NCBI GenBank assembly: GCA_022821275.1 | Contig: JAJEDY010000021.1 | Coordinates: 1 to 64,000, forward strand | Reading direction: 5' to 3' | Length of the DNA: 64,000 bases | From: Candidatus Latescibacterota bacterium | Lineage (GTDB): Bacteria > Latescibacterota > UBA2968 | Shown: piece after piece, positions 34,915-43,924 of the stretch | Position numbering within the stretch: position 1 is the stretch's first letter | How the letters are laid out: every line of letters starts with the position of its first letter | The notes under the pieces: generated by a model | The model's input: the letters and a program-made list of their open reading frames with translations, nothing else | Databases searched by the model: none | What the model was told of the DNA's origin: nothing | Program-made: the position numbers and the translations under genes

Positions 34915-35592
34915 CTAAAGAGTTCGTTCTTCAATTGTGCCATCTGTTTTGCCGATGATGATGCGATCTGTCAGGTCAATAAAAAGGCCGCATTCGACCA
35001 CGCCGCACAAGGCGTTGATTTTTGCTTCGAGCGCGGGCGGGTCGTCGATGTGCCCAAAATCGCAATCGATGATGTAATTGCCGTTGTCTGTGACAAAAGG
35101 GGCGTTGTCCTGCGCATTGCGAAGTGCGGGGTGACAGCCCAGGTCTGCGAGCAGGCGTTGTATGGCTTGCCAGCCAAATGGGATGACCTCAACGGGCAGG
35201 GGAAAAGCTCCCAGATGTGCCACTGGTTTAGATTCGTCGGCGACGATGATTTCCCTATCGGATAGAGAGGCAACGATTTTTTCTCGCAAAAGCGCACCGC
35301 CGCCACCTTTTATGAGATTAAAGTCCGGGTCAAATTCATCCGCGCCGTCAATGGTTAAGTCAATGCGGGTAACTTTGCCGAAGTTGATGAGTGGAATATT
35401 TTCCGATTCTGCCTGAATGCGCGATTGTTCTGAGGTGGGTATGCCGCATATATCGAGTCCTTCAGCGATGCGCTGGCCGAGCTTCTGAATTGCAAAAAAA
35501 GCCGTTGATCCCGTGCCCAGACCGACGACCATGCCATCTTCGACATATTCGGCAGCCCGTTCTCCTGATAGTTGCTTGGGGTTAATTGTCAT
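34915..35592 (-). CDS. rpiA: Ribose-5-phosphate isomerase A
   Basis: Interconverts ribose 5-phosphate and ribulose 5-phosphate. 225 residues, full length. Motifs: GLGTGSTAFFAIQKL (phosphate loop), DLTIDGADEFDPDFNLIKGGGGALLREKIVA (catalytic Asp, Lys and Glu region), and PVEVIPFGWQ. It is co-directional with sucD, 21 nt upstream of it. The ribosome site is weak. Confidence 0.95.
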   Translation of the reverse strand: MTINPKQLSGERAAEYVEDGMVVGLGTGSTAFFAIQKLGQRIAEGLDICGIPTSEQSRIQAESENIPLINFGKVTRIDLTIDGADEFDPDFNLIKGGGGALLREKIVASLSDREIIVADESKPVAHLGAFPLPVEVIPFGWQAIQRLLADLGCHPALRNAQDNAPFVTDNGNYIIDCDFGHIDDPPALEAKINALCGVVECGLFIDLTDRIIIGKTDGTIEERTL

Positions 35593-35764
35593 ATCTGTTC
35601 CATCCCTCGTGATAAAAACAAGCCAAAGATAAACGGAAGATAGTGTTTTGGCAATAATTTTGACCCAACGGGCACGGTATTTTTTTATTTATTTTTTTTC
35701 GAAATTGTCATACTCTATCAAACAGGTAGGGCAAAGTTGAATGTGATTAAATTCGGAGAAAACG

Positions 35765-36601
35765 ATGGCTTATCGCACATTGGAAGATTTTTTTGGTGAT
35801 ATTGTGGGGAAAGCGCGTCGGGGACAGGGGATTTCGGAAGCGGAACTGGCGCAGCAGGTGGGGCTTAGTGTTCGACAAATCGGACAAATAGAATCGTACG
35901 AACTGACGCCCGATGATCAGGCCATTTGCCGACTTGCAGATGCACTTCATCTCGATGGCGAAAAATTGGTAGCGGTGGCGCGTGGATGGGTGCCAACGAA
36001 GGGCAATGCGGCATTTGAAGACGAGAATATGCGGGTTGATCGATTGATTCTCGATGCGGGTATGACGGTGAATTGTTATGTGCTAACGTGTAAGACGTCG
36101 GGCAAAGGCGCTGTGATTGATCCCGGCGGGCAGACGCAGTTGATTTTGGACGCGATTGCCGATATACAGGTGACGCATATTTTGCTCACACACGGGCACG
36201 GCGATCACGTTGGGGCACTCGAGGCCGTTGCCAATGCGACACAGGCGCAGGTATGTGGTTGCGAGCGCGATTTTGCGTTGATGGGCGGGCGCAGCAGGCG
36301 GGTGACTGAACAGGTAGATGAAGGGTGGCAAACAGCGGTTGGCGAGCTCGGTATCGATACGGTGAGTTTGCCCGGGCACACGGGGGGGGGCATTGGGTAT
36401 TATACGGCACCCGTGTTTTTTTCGGGCGACGCGCTATTTGCGGGTTCTCTGGGAGGGGCGAGAGGAGATGCCTACCGGGGGCAAATTCAGGCCGTGCGTA
36501 CAAAGGTGCTCTCTCTACCGGGAGAAACGACCGTTTTTCCCGGTCATGGTCCGATTACATCTGTGGCGCAAGAGCTGGCGCACAATCCCTATTTTGTTTG
36601 A
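35765..36601 (+). CDS. XRE-type HTH fused to a metallo-beta-lactamase-fold hydrolase
   Basis: 278 residues. Residues 1-75 form a cro/C1-type helix-turn-helix (ISEAELAQQVGLSVRQIGQIESYEL). Residues 88-278 form a glyoxalase II-like MBL domain with the zinc motif THGHGDH at 142-148, plus LPGHTGGG, FSGDALF and FPGHGPITS supplying the other ligands. GGAGAA precedes the ATG. An MBL hydrolase carrying a DNA-binding head suggests either a self-sensing regulator or a nucleic-acid-tethered hydrolase. It is divergent from rpiA. Confidence 0.88.
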   Translation: MAYRTLEDFFGDIVGKARRGQGISEAELAQQVGLSVRQIGQIESYELTPDDQAICRLADALHLDGEKLVAVARGWVPTKGNAAFEDENMRVDRLILDAGMTVNCYVLTCKTSGKGAVIDPGGQTQLILDAIADIQVTHILLTHGHGDHVGALEAVANATQAQVCGCERDFALMGGRSRRVTEQVDEGWQTAVGELGIDTVSLPGHTGGGIGYYTAPVFFSGDALFAGSLGGARGDAYRGQIQAVRTKVLSLPGETTVFPGHGPITSVAQELAHNPYFV

Positions 36602-36620
36602 GATGGATTTGGGAACTTTT

Positions 36621-36818
36621 TTATTCTTTTTCGGATGTCTGGGTTTCAACCCATTGCCCAATGGCCTGCCGAATGGATTCGACTGCGGCTTTTTTGCGCT
36701 CGAGGCGGTCAATATGCACGCGTAGCTGATCGATTTGTGCGTCGAGTTCTTGAAGTTCACCATTTGCTGCTTCAAGTGCTTGTTGATACAGAGGTTCGCT
36801 TTGGGTCGGTTCTGCCAT
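36621..36818 (-). CDS. Small coiled-coil protein, unknown function
   Basis: 65 residues, AAGGAG site before the ATG. Residues 12-50 form one heptad-like helix (LEAANGELQELDAQIDQLR and on), acidic then basic. No family is recognised. It is convergent with the XRE-MBL gene (19 nt between stops). Confidence 0.65.
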   Translation of the reverse strand: MAEPTQSEPLYQQALEAANGELQELDAQIDQLRVHIDRLERKKAAVESIRQAIGQWVETQTSEKE

Positions 36819-37168
36819 GAATTGTGCTCCTTGTAGTGTAGTAAAGAAATGGAATACGCGATCCAGCTAAACATAACCTGTGTGGCCTTGTGTCGTCAAG
36901 CGCGAAAAAGTCCGCTCGCTGTGGGTTTGTGAAATCGGTGTATTTTTTTGTCTTTACAACCCGTTACAATTTATTACAATTTTCATGGGAACGAAGTGGA
37001 TATGCCAGTTGTTTAATGCTGTAAATACTGATTCACAAGAAACATGCAACTTTCTTTTCATTCACGCATTTAAAAAAGGTAGTCAATTCCAATATATAGT
37101 AGGCAGTATGTCAATGCTGGCTCACAAGGATATTTCTCACTGTTGATATCGTTGCAAAGGAGCTAAAC
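36819..37168. other. 350-nt AT-rich divergent intergenic region
   Basis: No coding signal was found between the coiled-coil gene and the large envelope gene. It contains the phased TTACAA triplet annotated separately and an AT-rich stretch near 37070-37110. No consensus -35/-10 pair could be fixed. Confidence 0.5.
36954..36979 (+). promoter_or_regulatory. Three TTACAA repeats at exact 10-bp spacing
   Basis: TTACAA occurs at 36954, 36964 and 36974, separated by CCCG and TTTA. Repeats once per helical turn place all copies on one DNA face, as in response-regulator or CarH-like operators. The site is about 190 nt before the ATG at 37169 and about 136 nt from the divergent coiled-coil gene. Confidence 0.5.
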
Positions 37169-40100
37169 ATGGCTCGGTGGTGTCTTTTCATGCGAAGCGC
37201 AATATTCGTCCTCATTTTGGGTGTTTCAAGCTCTGCTTTCGGACAAGAATATTTTGGCAAAAACAAGGTCAATTACAGCCAGTACACCTGGCATTATATC
37301 GACAGTGAACACTTCACGGTTTATTTTGACAAGGGTTCACTGGAGTTGGCCGAGTTTGTTGCCAAAGAAGCCGAAAGATCACTGGTACACATTGAGAAAA
37401 CGCTGAAATATACACTGAAGGATCGCTATCCCATTGTTATTTACAATTCTCACAATGGATTTTCGGTGTCGAATATTACCAGTGGGGAACAGTCTGAGTT
37501 TACGGGTGGATATACCGAGTTCGCACAGGGACGCGTAGTGATTCCCTTTACGGGGTCTTATGGGGATTTGCAACATGTTATCCACCACGAGTTGGTTCAC
37601 GCGGTTACGATTGAGTTGTGGACAGGTGGTGGCTGGTTGGGGTCTCTGGTTTCGCAGACATCGACATTGCCTCCGCTGTGGATTGCCGAGGGCATTGCCG
37701 AGTATGTGTCTCGATATGGCTGGCATAAAGAGCACGATAATTTTATGCGCGATGCAACCATTACCGGATATGTACCGACTATCGAAATGATGTCTCTGAG
37801 TTATTTTGCCTATCCCGGTGGGAATTCGGTTTTTTACATGATAGAACAGGAATACGGAAAGGACAAGGTGGCGTCTTTTATTTCTTCTTTCCGCACGGCT
37901 AAGAATCCCGATAAAGCACTCAAAGCATCTCTGGGATTTGGGATGAAGGAGTTGGAAGAAAAATATCAATTGTGGCTCAAGCGGCAATACTGGAATGAGA
38001 TCAATTTGCGCCACACGCCTAAAGAGATGGCAACAAATTTGACAGAGAGCGAAGATAGGCGTTCGTCGTATAATTTAGCTGCTGCGTTATCCCCACAAGG
38101 CGACAAGGTCGCGTATTTGACCGATCGGAATGGCACGTTTGATATTTATTTGATGTCGGCGATTGACGGTAAAGACCTGGGGCGTTTGGTCGAGGGACAA
38201 AAGTCGTCTGCTTTTGAGTCGATGTTTGTTTTGCGGCCCGGATTTACCTGGTCTCCGGATGGCCGGCATATTGCATTCGCCGCTAAATCGAATAACAAAA
38301 ATACCCTGTATATCCTCGAAGTTAAAAATAAACAGATTCGCAAGCGATTTAAGTTTGACCTCGATGGCTTGTTTGAACCCACCTGGTCACCCGATGGGAA
38401 AAAAATAGCCGTCGCGGGTATTAAAGACGGTTGGTCCGATGTCTATGTGGTCGATTTGAACGACGAGTCACTTACTCGGCTTACAAATGATCCCTATGAC
38501 GAACGGCATCTGGATTGGTCGCCCGATGGCACCTGGATCGCCATGAGTTCCGATCGTCCCGATACCCATTTGGAGTTCAGTGGGGGGAAGGATTTTGCTT
38601 TTGGTCAGTACGATATTTTCTTATTGCGTACAGATGGCTCCGATATGCGCCGCATTGTCGCGTCTGAAGATGCTGAAGATTCGCATCCCGTGTGGGGTGC
38701 CGACAGCAAACACGTCGCCTTTGTTTCTGACCGCACGGGTGTGGGCAATATCTATATTGCAAATATCGACAGTACGCAGGAGATATATCCCATTACCAAT
38801 TTGCTGTCAGGGGCGCAATATCTCGATTGGTCAGCCGATGGCAAAAAGATCGTGTTCAATGCGTTTCACAAGGGTGCTCTGGATATATTTGTGATGCGAG
38901 ACCCCATCTCGCAGCGAAAAGAAATGGTGGATTTGCCGCGCACCCGGTTTGTCAAGCGCCTTGCTGGCGAAGATGAAAAGATGTTTGTCGAGTTGCAAAA
39001 GGAAAAATATGCGAGCCGTAAGATTGACAAAGTAGAAGCCGACAGTACTGTGGTTGATTCGATAGCAGAAAAAACAGAGAAGAAAGTGGCGCAGTGGATT
39101 TCCGATCAAGAAGCACTTGCAGCGGCAGAGAGTGCGCCAGCCGATAGTACGGCTGAGATCGATACCACGCATCCGGTTGCAGGCAGTCCAGAAATGGTCG
39201 ATACCGGCAAACAAGGGGTGAAAAATTGGGGCGAAAAGGAATTTCAGGTTAAGAAGTACAAGCTGAAATTCAAGCCCGAACTATTTGGTGCTCAGGCGGG
39301 GTTTGATACGTTCTACGGTGTGAGTAGCTCCATTGTATTGTCCATGAGTGATGTGATGGGCGATCACCGCGCCACATTGGTGACGAGTCTGAATTTTTCG
39401 CTCAAAGACAGCGATTTTCTGCTCGCTTATGCTTATTTGAAGAATCGCACAAATTACGGGGCGCAACTTTTTCACACGCGGTTCTTTTTCTTTGATAGTA
39501 CAGGTCGCCTGACTGCGGATCGATATTACGGGCTTTCGGGGGGGCTTGAGCGACCATTTAACCGGTTCGCCCGTTTGGAACTCAGTACGCGTTTTGTTTC
39601 TATTGATCGCGAAGAGGTGTTTACCGATATCAACAATCCGTATTCGTACCAGCCGGGCTTTCGCGGCGTTGGGCGGTTTACAAGCCAATTGATCAACCGC
39701 CGCCGGGCGGCTATCGGCGAAGTGGCTCTGGTGGGCGATAGCGCGCTGTACAGTTTGTTTGGCGCGGTAGATGGGCATCGCTATCGGTTGAATTTTGAAG
39801 GTTCTGGCGCGGGCATGAAATTTGCCACATTTACGCTGGATTATCGCAAATATATGCGGTTGTTAAACGAATATACTTTTGCCATCCGAATGTCGGGCGG
39901 AACGAGTTATGGTCCCAACAGCACCGTGTTTTTCATGGGCGGTGTGAACAATCCAGTCAATCCGACATTTTCGACCATTGCCAGTGTTGATCAGAGTCGC
40001 GTGTTTTTCTCTTCTTATGTCTGGCCTCTTCGCGGCGCGAGATTGCTCGAAATGGCGGGTGATTCTTATGCGCTGGCCAATGTCGCATTCCGATTTCCGC

Positions 40101-40435
40101 TCATCCGGCAATTGGCCATGGGCTGGCCCCTGCCGTTTTTCTTCCAGAATGTACAGGGCGAATTGTTCTTCGATATTGGAGGCGCTTTTGATCGCGCCAA
40201 TTGGAGAGATGGGTGGGTTTCCCGAGATGGGGGTTTTGAACTCAATACGCCGCAAAACTATACGACGCCAGAAATCAGAAAAACAAAACCGCAGATAGCT
40301 GCCGGGTATGGGTTTGGGGTGCGGGTAAATTTGGGCTATTTCCTGTTCCGCTACGATCTGGCATGGCCCACAGATCTCGCAGAAACATATCATCCACACC
40401 AGTATTTCTCAATAGATTTCACGGGCTTGTTCTAA
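37169..40435 (+). CDS. Metallopeptidase-like / TolB-propeller / Omp85-type barrel fusion
   Basis: 1088 residues, AAGGAG before the ATG and a signal peptide (FVLILGVSSSAFGQ). Part 1 (30-290) is a peptidase MA-like domain with the zinc motif HHELVHA (H140, E141, H144) and IAEGIAEYV (E174) as third ligand. Part 2 (300-630) is a PD40/TolB beta-propeller (repeats such as SPDGRHIAF, SPDGKKIAV, SPDGTWIAM, SADGKKIVF). After a linker, part 3 (about 710-1088) is a 16-strand-like Omp85/surface-antigen barrel ending SIDFTGLF, with F at the C-terminus. POTRA domains are absent. It should sit in the outer membrane with the peptidase and propeller in the periplasm. Confidence 0.85.
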   Translation: MARWCLFMRSAIFVLILGVSSSAFGQEYFGKNKVNYSQYTWHYIDSEHFTVYFDKGSLELAEFVAKEAERSLVHIEKTLKYTLKDRYPIVIYNSHNGFSVSNITSGEQSEFTGGYTEFAQGRVVIPFTGSYGDLQHVIHHELVHAVTIELWTGGGWLGSLVSQTSTLPPLWIAEGIAEYVSRYGWHKEHDNFMRDATITGYVPTIEMMSLSYFAYPGGNSVFYMIEQEYGKDKVASFISSFRTAKNPDKALKASLGFGMKELEEKYQLWLKRQYWNEINLRHTPKEMATNLTESEDRRSSYNLAAALSPQGDKVAYLTDRNGTFDIYLMSAIDGKDLGRLVEGQKSSAFESMFVLRPGFTWSPDGRHIAFAAKSNNKNTLYILEVKNKQIRKRFKFDLDGLFEPTWSPDGKKIAVAGIKDGWSDVYVVDLNDESLTRLTNDPYDERHLDWSPDGTWIAMSSDRPDTHLEFSGGKDFAFGQYDIFLLRTDGSDMRRIVASEDAEDSHPVWGADSKHVAFVSDRTGVGNIYIANIDSTQEIYPITNLLSGAQYLDWSADGKKIVFNAFHKGALDIFVMRDPISQRKEMVDLPRTRFVKRLAGEDEKMFVELQKEKYASRKIDKVEADSTVVDSIAEKTEKKVAQWISDQEALAAAESAPADSTAEIDTTHPVAGSPEMVDTGKQGVKNWGEKEFQVKKYKLKFKPELFGAQAGFDTFYGVSSSIVLSMSDVMGDHRATLVTSLNFSLKDSDFLLAYAYLKNRTNYGAQLFHTRFFFFDSTGRLTADRYYGLSGGLERPFNRFARLELSTRFVSIDREEVFTDINNPYSYQPGFRGVGRFTSQLINRRRAAIGEVALVGDSALYSLFGAVDGHRYRLNFEGSGAGMKFATFTLDYRKYMRLLNEYTFAIRMSGGTSYGPNSTVFFMGGVNNPVNPTFSTIASVDQSRVFFSSYVWPLRGARLLEMAGDSYALANVAFRFPLIRQLAMGWPLPFFFQNVQGELFFDIGGAFDRANWRDGWVSRDGGFELNTPQNYTTPEIRKTKPQIAAGYGFGVRVNLGYFLFRYDLAWPTDLAETYHPHQYFSIDFTGLF

Positions 40436-40458
40436 TCCGCAGCTGGACGCAGAGAAAA
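40434..40458 (+). repeat. Second copy of the dispersed AATCCGCAG repeat
   Basis: AATCCGCAGCTGGACGCAGA followed by GAAAA, differing at few positions from the minus-strand copy at 11057-11080. It begins 2 nt before the end of the upstream stop codon and runs into the terminator. Confidence 0.6.
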
Positions 40459-40459
40459 G

Positions 40460-40492
40460 AGGAGAGGCGTGCTGTACGTCTCTCCTTTTTTT
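40460..40492 (+). terminator. Intrinsic terminator
   Basis: AGGAGAGGCGT pairs with ACGTCTCTCCT (one G-T pair) over a 5-nt loop, followed by a run of T. Confidence 0.88.
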
Positions 40493-40578
40493 GTTGGGTT
40501 GATGGATGGTGATTTTTTTTGTATTATTTGAAGTGGTCAAAACGCGAGGTGAGAAAGATTTTTTATGAGGGATTTGTT

Positions 40579-40893
40579 ATGACAGCCAAAGAGTATTACA
40601 TGGCGGGGTTGAGTAAGTTAGGGGCTGGGGATTTGGAGGGCGCGATTACCGAATTTGAGAAGGCTGTATCTGACGATGCTTCATTTTACATGGCGCATCT
40701 GGGATGGGCACAGGCATTGGATCGGCAGGGGAAGGTTGACGAGGCGATTGAACAGGTCAATTGCGCTTTGCAAATTGTGCCCGATGAGGCACTCGCGCAT
40801 ACGAGTCTATCGCGATTATATCAGCAGAAAGGGATGATTGAAGAGGCCGAAAAGGAAATGGCTATTTCTCACCGACTTTCTCAAAATATTTAA
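40579..40893 (+). CDS. TPR-repeat protein
   Basis: 104 residues from the ATG at 40579 with GAGG upstream; the frame is open earlier but without a site. Three tetratricopeptide units are visible (AGLSKLGAGDLEGAITEFEKA, MAHLGWAQALDRQGKVDEAI, and ALAHTSLSRLYQQKGMIEEA). No signal peptide, so cytoplasmic. It ends 3 nt before the GWxTD gene and probably assists the same process. Confidence 0.85.
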   Translation: MTAKEYYMAGLSKLGAGDLEGAITEFEKAVSDDASFYMAHLGWAQALDRQGKVDEAIEQVNCALQIVPDEALAHTSLSRLYQQKGMIEEAEKEMAISHRLSQNI

Positions 40894-40896
40894 AAA

Positions 40897-42921
40897 ATGA
40901 CGCTTGTACTGAAAATGAGGACGTCCTGTTTGGGCGTCCTTTCTGTTTTTATCTTGATGGCGTGTGTGACAGCAAATGCAAATTCGGTTGATTCGCTGCT
41001 GGCTCGCGCGCAAAGCGATACATTGAGATCGCTTGACTACCGCATTGGTTTGCTCAAGAAAGCACTCAGGGTGGACGGCGATCGCGCAGATGTCTGTGCG
41101 GCATTGGGCGCGTTATTTATGCAAAAGAACACGCCTGCGAGCAGGTTGCGCGCAGATCGCTATATTTATCGCGCGATTGTACTGGATCCCGAGAATATAG
41201 CGTATCGTCTGTCTTACGCGACTTTACAGCGCAAGAAGGGCTTTCGGTACAATGCCAGGCGATATTTTGAAAAGGTGCTCAGCATAGATTCAACGCAGGT
41301 CGATGCAGCCTGTGAAGTGGGCGATTATTATTTACAGGATATGTTGAAATACGTTGATGCACGGCGTTTTGATGGAGGTGGGAGTATGCGGTCTTTTGCA
41401 ATGGAAAGTGTGCAAACGGCCGCGGATTATTACCATTACGCACTTGCATATGATCCCTATTGCAGGCGCGCGTATTACGGGTTGGGTATGCTGAGTATAG
41501 AGGGCGGATATAAAGAGGATTTGATTGTTATTGCGCAGGCACTTTTAGACCGGTGGCCGCAGGATCGGGATGGACTTTTGTTTTTGGGATTGGGGTATTA
41601 TGCAGCCGAAAAGTACGAGGCGGCGGGCAAAGCATTTGATCGCGCGTACGCACAGATGGATTCGGTTGGGCAGGCTGCGATGACTTCAATAGAATTGTTG
41701 GGCGGTGGAGATGAGGTACCTGCGTTTTTTTGGCAAAAGCGCGACCCTTTGTTTCTCTCGCCTGTGAACGAAAGAAATCTGGCACATCGCGGGCGGGTTG
41801 CTTATGCAAATTTGAGATTTGGTCTGCCCGATGAGGGGGTTGCGGGTTGGGAAACGGATATGGGCAAGGTCTGGATTCGCTATGGTCGCTATGTCAATCG
41901 CGTGAGAACACTTATTCCGCATCGAGAGATCTGGACATACGAAGATTTTTCAATAGATTTTTTTTCCTATGATTCCGTGCATTGGAAATTGGAATTGATG
42001 AAGGATGAGCGATGGGCACTCGTTCCGGGCGGATGGGGCAGAAGTCAGATTCTGTCGCCCAATTTTTATTTACCCGAGCGCTATGTCGATCCATATCGAG
42101 ACCAGAAATACGGATTGCCCGTGCAGGTGGGATTTTTCAAAGCTGAAGAAGGACAGGTCAAGGTGGCTCTTTCGTGGGGCATTCTCAAGCGCCAGTTGCA
42201 ATATCTCAAACTCTATGAGACCTATCAGGTCGAATTAGATGCCGGTATTTTTGTTCATCGAGGCAATGGAGAAGAGATAACGAGTGTCAGGTGGCAGCCA
42301 GAGGCATTTCGAGATGTCTGGACCGATTCATTGAAGGAGCGGTATTTGTTGGGGCAACGCGACCTGATTTTAGCGCCAGATCAACAAGGCGCCGATTCAC
42401 TCGCGCTGTCTTTAGAAATTAGAGATGTGGGAAAGAAAACAGTGGGCGTGTTCCGCGATACCGTTTTTGTACAGGCATTTCCCGATGATGTGATTTCTAT
42501 GAGTTCTGTGTTGTTGGCTTCACATGCGGGGGAAGGGAAAGAGGGGATAGAGGTCATCCCCAATCCGTTGAGGACTTTTGACGCAGACGAGTTGTTGTAT
42601 CTCTATTTTGAGGTCTATAATCTGGTACGCGATGCGTTTGGACAGACGGATTTTTCTGTGACGTACAGAGTAGGACCGCCAGATTTGAGACGCTTTTCCG
42701 ACAAACAGGACCGGAAGGCGATTGCGCAATTGGGTATAAGTGATGACAGGTGGCGTATTTCCGTGAGTACAGATTATCGAGGTGGGGATATGCAGGAGCC
42801 GATTTATTTATCCGTTGATTTAAGTGAGTTGGGACCTGGCGTGCATCTGCTCTCCATAGTCGTCACGGACCGTCAAACGGGCTTACAGGCCTGGCGAGAA
42901 ACCCTGTTTCGCATTTTGTGA
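40897..42921 (+). CDS. GWxTD-domain lipoprotein with TPR-like N-terminus
   Basis: 674 residues. The N-terminal signal ends FILMAC, a plausible lipobox. Residues 40-270 are helical repeats of TPR type (AALGALFMQ, GDYYLQDML, GLGMLSIEGG). The GWxTD domain follows near 317-330: AYANLRFG, then GWETDMGKVWIRYG and a HREIWTYEDF strand. The last 250 residues are beta-rich. GWxTD proteins occur mainly in FCB and neighbouring phyla; their role is unproven. The start at 40897 lacks a ribosome site and likely depends on coupling to the TPR gene; an ATG at 40915 is an alternative. Confidence 0.85.
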   Translation: MTLVLKMRTSCLGVLSVFILMACVTANANSVDSLLARAQSDTLRSLDYRIGLLKKALRVDGDRADVCAALGALFMQKNTPASRLRADRYIYRAIVLDPENIAYRLSYATLQRKKGFRYNARRYFEKVLSIDSTQVDAACEVGDYYLQDMLKYVDARRFDGGGSMRSFAMESVQTAADYYHYALAYDPYCRRAYYGLGMLSIEGGYKEDLIVIAQALLDRWPQDRDGLLFLGLGYYAAEKYEAAGKAFDRAYAQMDSVGQAAMTSIELLGGGDEVPAFFWQKRDPLFLSPVNERNLAHRGRVAYANLRFGLPDEGVAGWETDMGKVWIRYGRYVNRVRTLIPHREIWTYEDFSIDFFSYDSVHWKLELMKDERWALVPGGWGRSQILSPNFYLPERYVDPYRDQKYGLPVQVGFFKAEEGQVKVALSWGILKRQLQYLKLYETYQVELDAGIFVHRGNGEEITSVRWQPEAFRDVWTDSLKERYLLGQRDLILAPDQQGADSLALSLEIRDVGKKTVGVFRDTVFVQAFPDDVISMSSVLLASHAGEGKEGIEVIPNPLRTFDADELLYLYFEVYNLVRDAFGQTDFSVTYRVGPPDLRRFSDKQDRKAIAQLGISDDRWRISVSTDYRGGDMQEPIYLSVDLSELGPGVHLLSIVVTDRQTGLQAWRETLFRIL

Positions 42922-42931
42922 CGGCAGAGAC

Positions 42932-43924
42932 TTATTTTTTCGCTTTTTTGTACCAAAGGAGCTTGATCAGTGGAGGGCCGCCAAATAAAATAAAGCCGAA
43001 AATTGCGACTGCGTGTACCGATGTGGCAAATGCCAATGCGGTTTCTTGTGGCACATGGTAGAAATGTATGAGGGTTTGGGCGCAAAAGAAATGGTAAGCA
43101 CCTATACCTCCCGGAGCGGGAAGGACAAATCCGATCGTGGCGAAGGTCATTACAACCATAGCTTCAAACAAGCCGAGGTTGTAATCGTGTGATAGGTCAA
43201 AACTGTAGAAGGGCAAGTACATGGCGAACAAATAAAGGCTGTTGAGAATCAGGGTGGATACCAAAATCCCCGCGTAGCCTTCCACAGTGTGAATGGCTCT
43301 CATGCCCTGCAAAAAAGAACGCAAAATATGGGTTGCACCATCGGCCAGCCTCGGAGAGAGGCGCGCCAGCAAGCGATGGAAAAAAGACAGACCGCGTTCT
43401 CCACGGGCGGAGAGCAGTCCCAAAAATACGAAAGCAAACAGGATGATGGGCAATGCCAGCAAGGCGACTTGTTCAAGGCCGGGGAATGCCTCGCCGATCT
43501 GCTCTCTGGCAAAGAATAAAACGATGCCAAAGATGATCAAGAGGGTGAGTATATCGAGCAAGCGTTCTACAATCACTGTCGCCAGGATTGCACTGATGCC
43601 GGTTGGGTGATCCCTTTCGAGGGCAAGGGCACGCGCAACTTCGCCAGCGCGTGGGAATACGACATTGCCCGCGTAGGCGACCATGACAGCCCAGAATGCC
43701 GAGCGAATGGAAATATTGGGGTCAACGGGCAATAGCAAAATGCGCCAACGCCATGCTCGGGGCAAGCCCGAAGCGATGATGATGATGGCCGATATGAGCA
43801 ACCACAAAGGATTGGCTGTTTGCAGGGCCTCCTCAAGGAGCGTTCCATTGACATCTCTAAACGCTGCCCAGAGAAAGCCTCCCATTAATACGAGACTGGC
43901 TGCGAGTTTGAGAAAGTTTTTCAT
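42932..43924 (-). CDS. Lysylphosphatidylglycerol synthase-like transmembrane protein (UPF0104)
   Basis: 330 residues, about eight membrane helices, matching the flippase-type TM domain of MprF/AglD without any aminoacyl-transferase part. Family marks: PRAWRWRILL, NVVFPRAGEVARALAL, VIVERLLDILTLL and FVLPAPGGIGAYHFF. It overlaps era by 4 nt. It may translocate a lipid or polyprenyl substrate across the inner membrane. Confidence 0.87.
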   Translation of the reverse strand: MKNFLKLAASLVLMGGFLWAAFRDVNGTLLEEALQTANPLWLLISAIIIIASGLPRAWRWRILLLPVDPNISIRSAFWAVMVAYAGNVVFPRAGEVARALALERDHPTGISAILATVIVERLLDILTLLIIFGIVLFFAREQIGEAFPGLEQVALLALPIILFAFVFLGLLSARGERGLSFFHRLLARLSPRLADGATHILRSFLQGMRAIHTVEGYAGILVSTLILNSLYLFAMYLPFYSFDLSHDYNLGLFEAMVVMTFATIGFVLPAPGGIGAYHFFCAQTLIHFYHVPQETALAFATSVHAVAIFGFILFGGPPLIKLLWYKKAKK

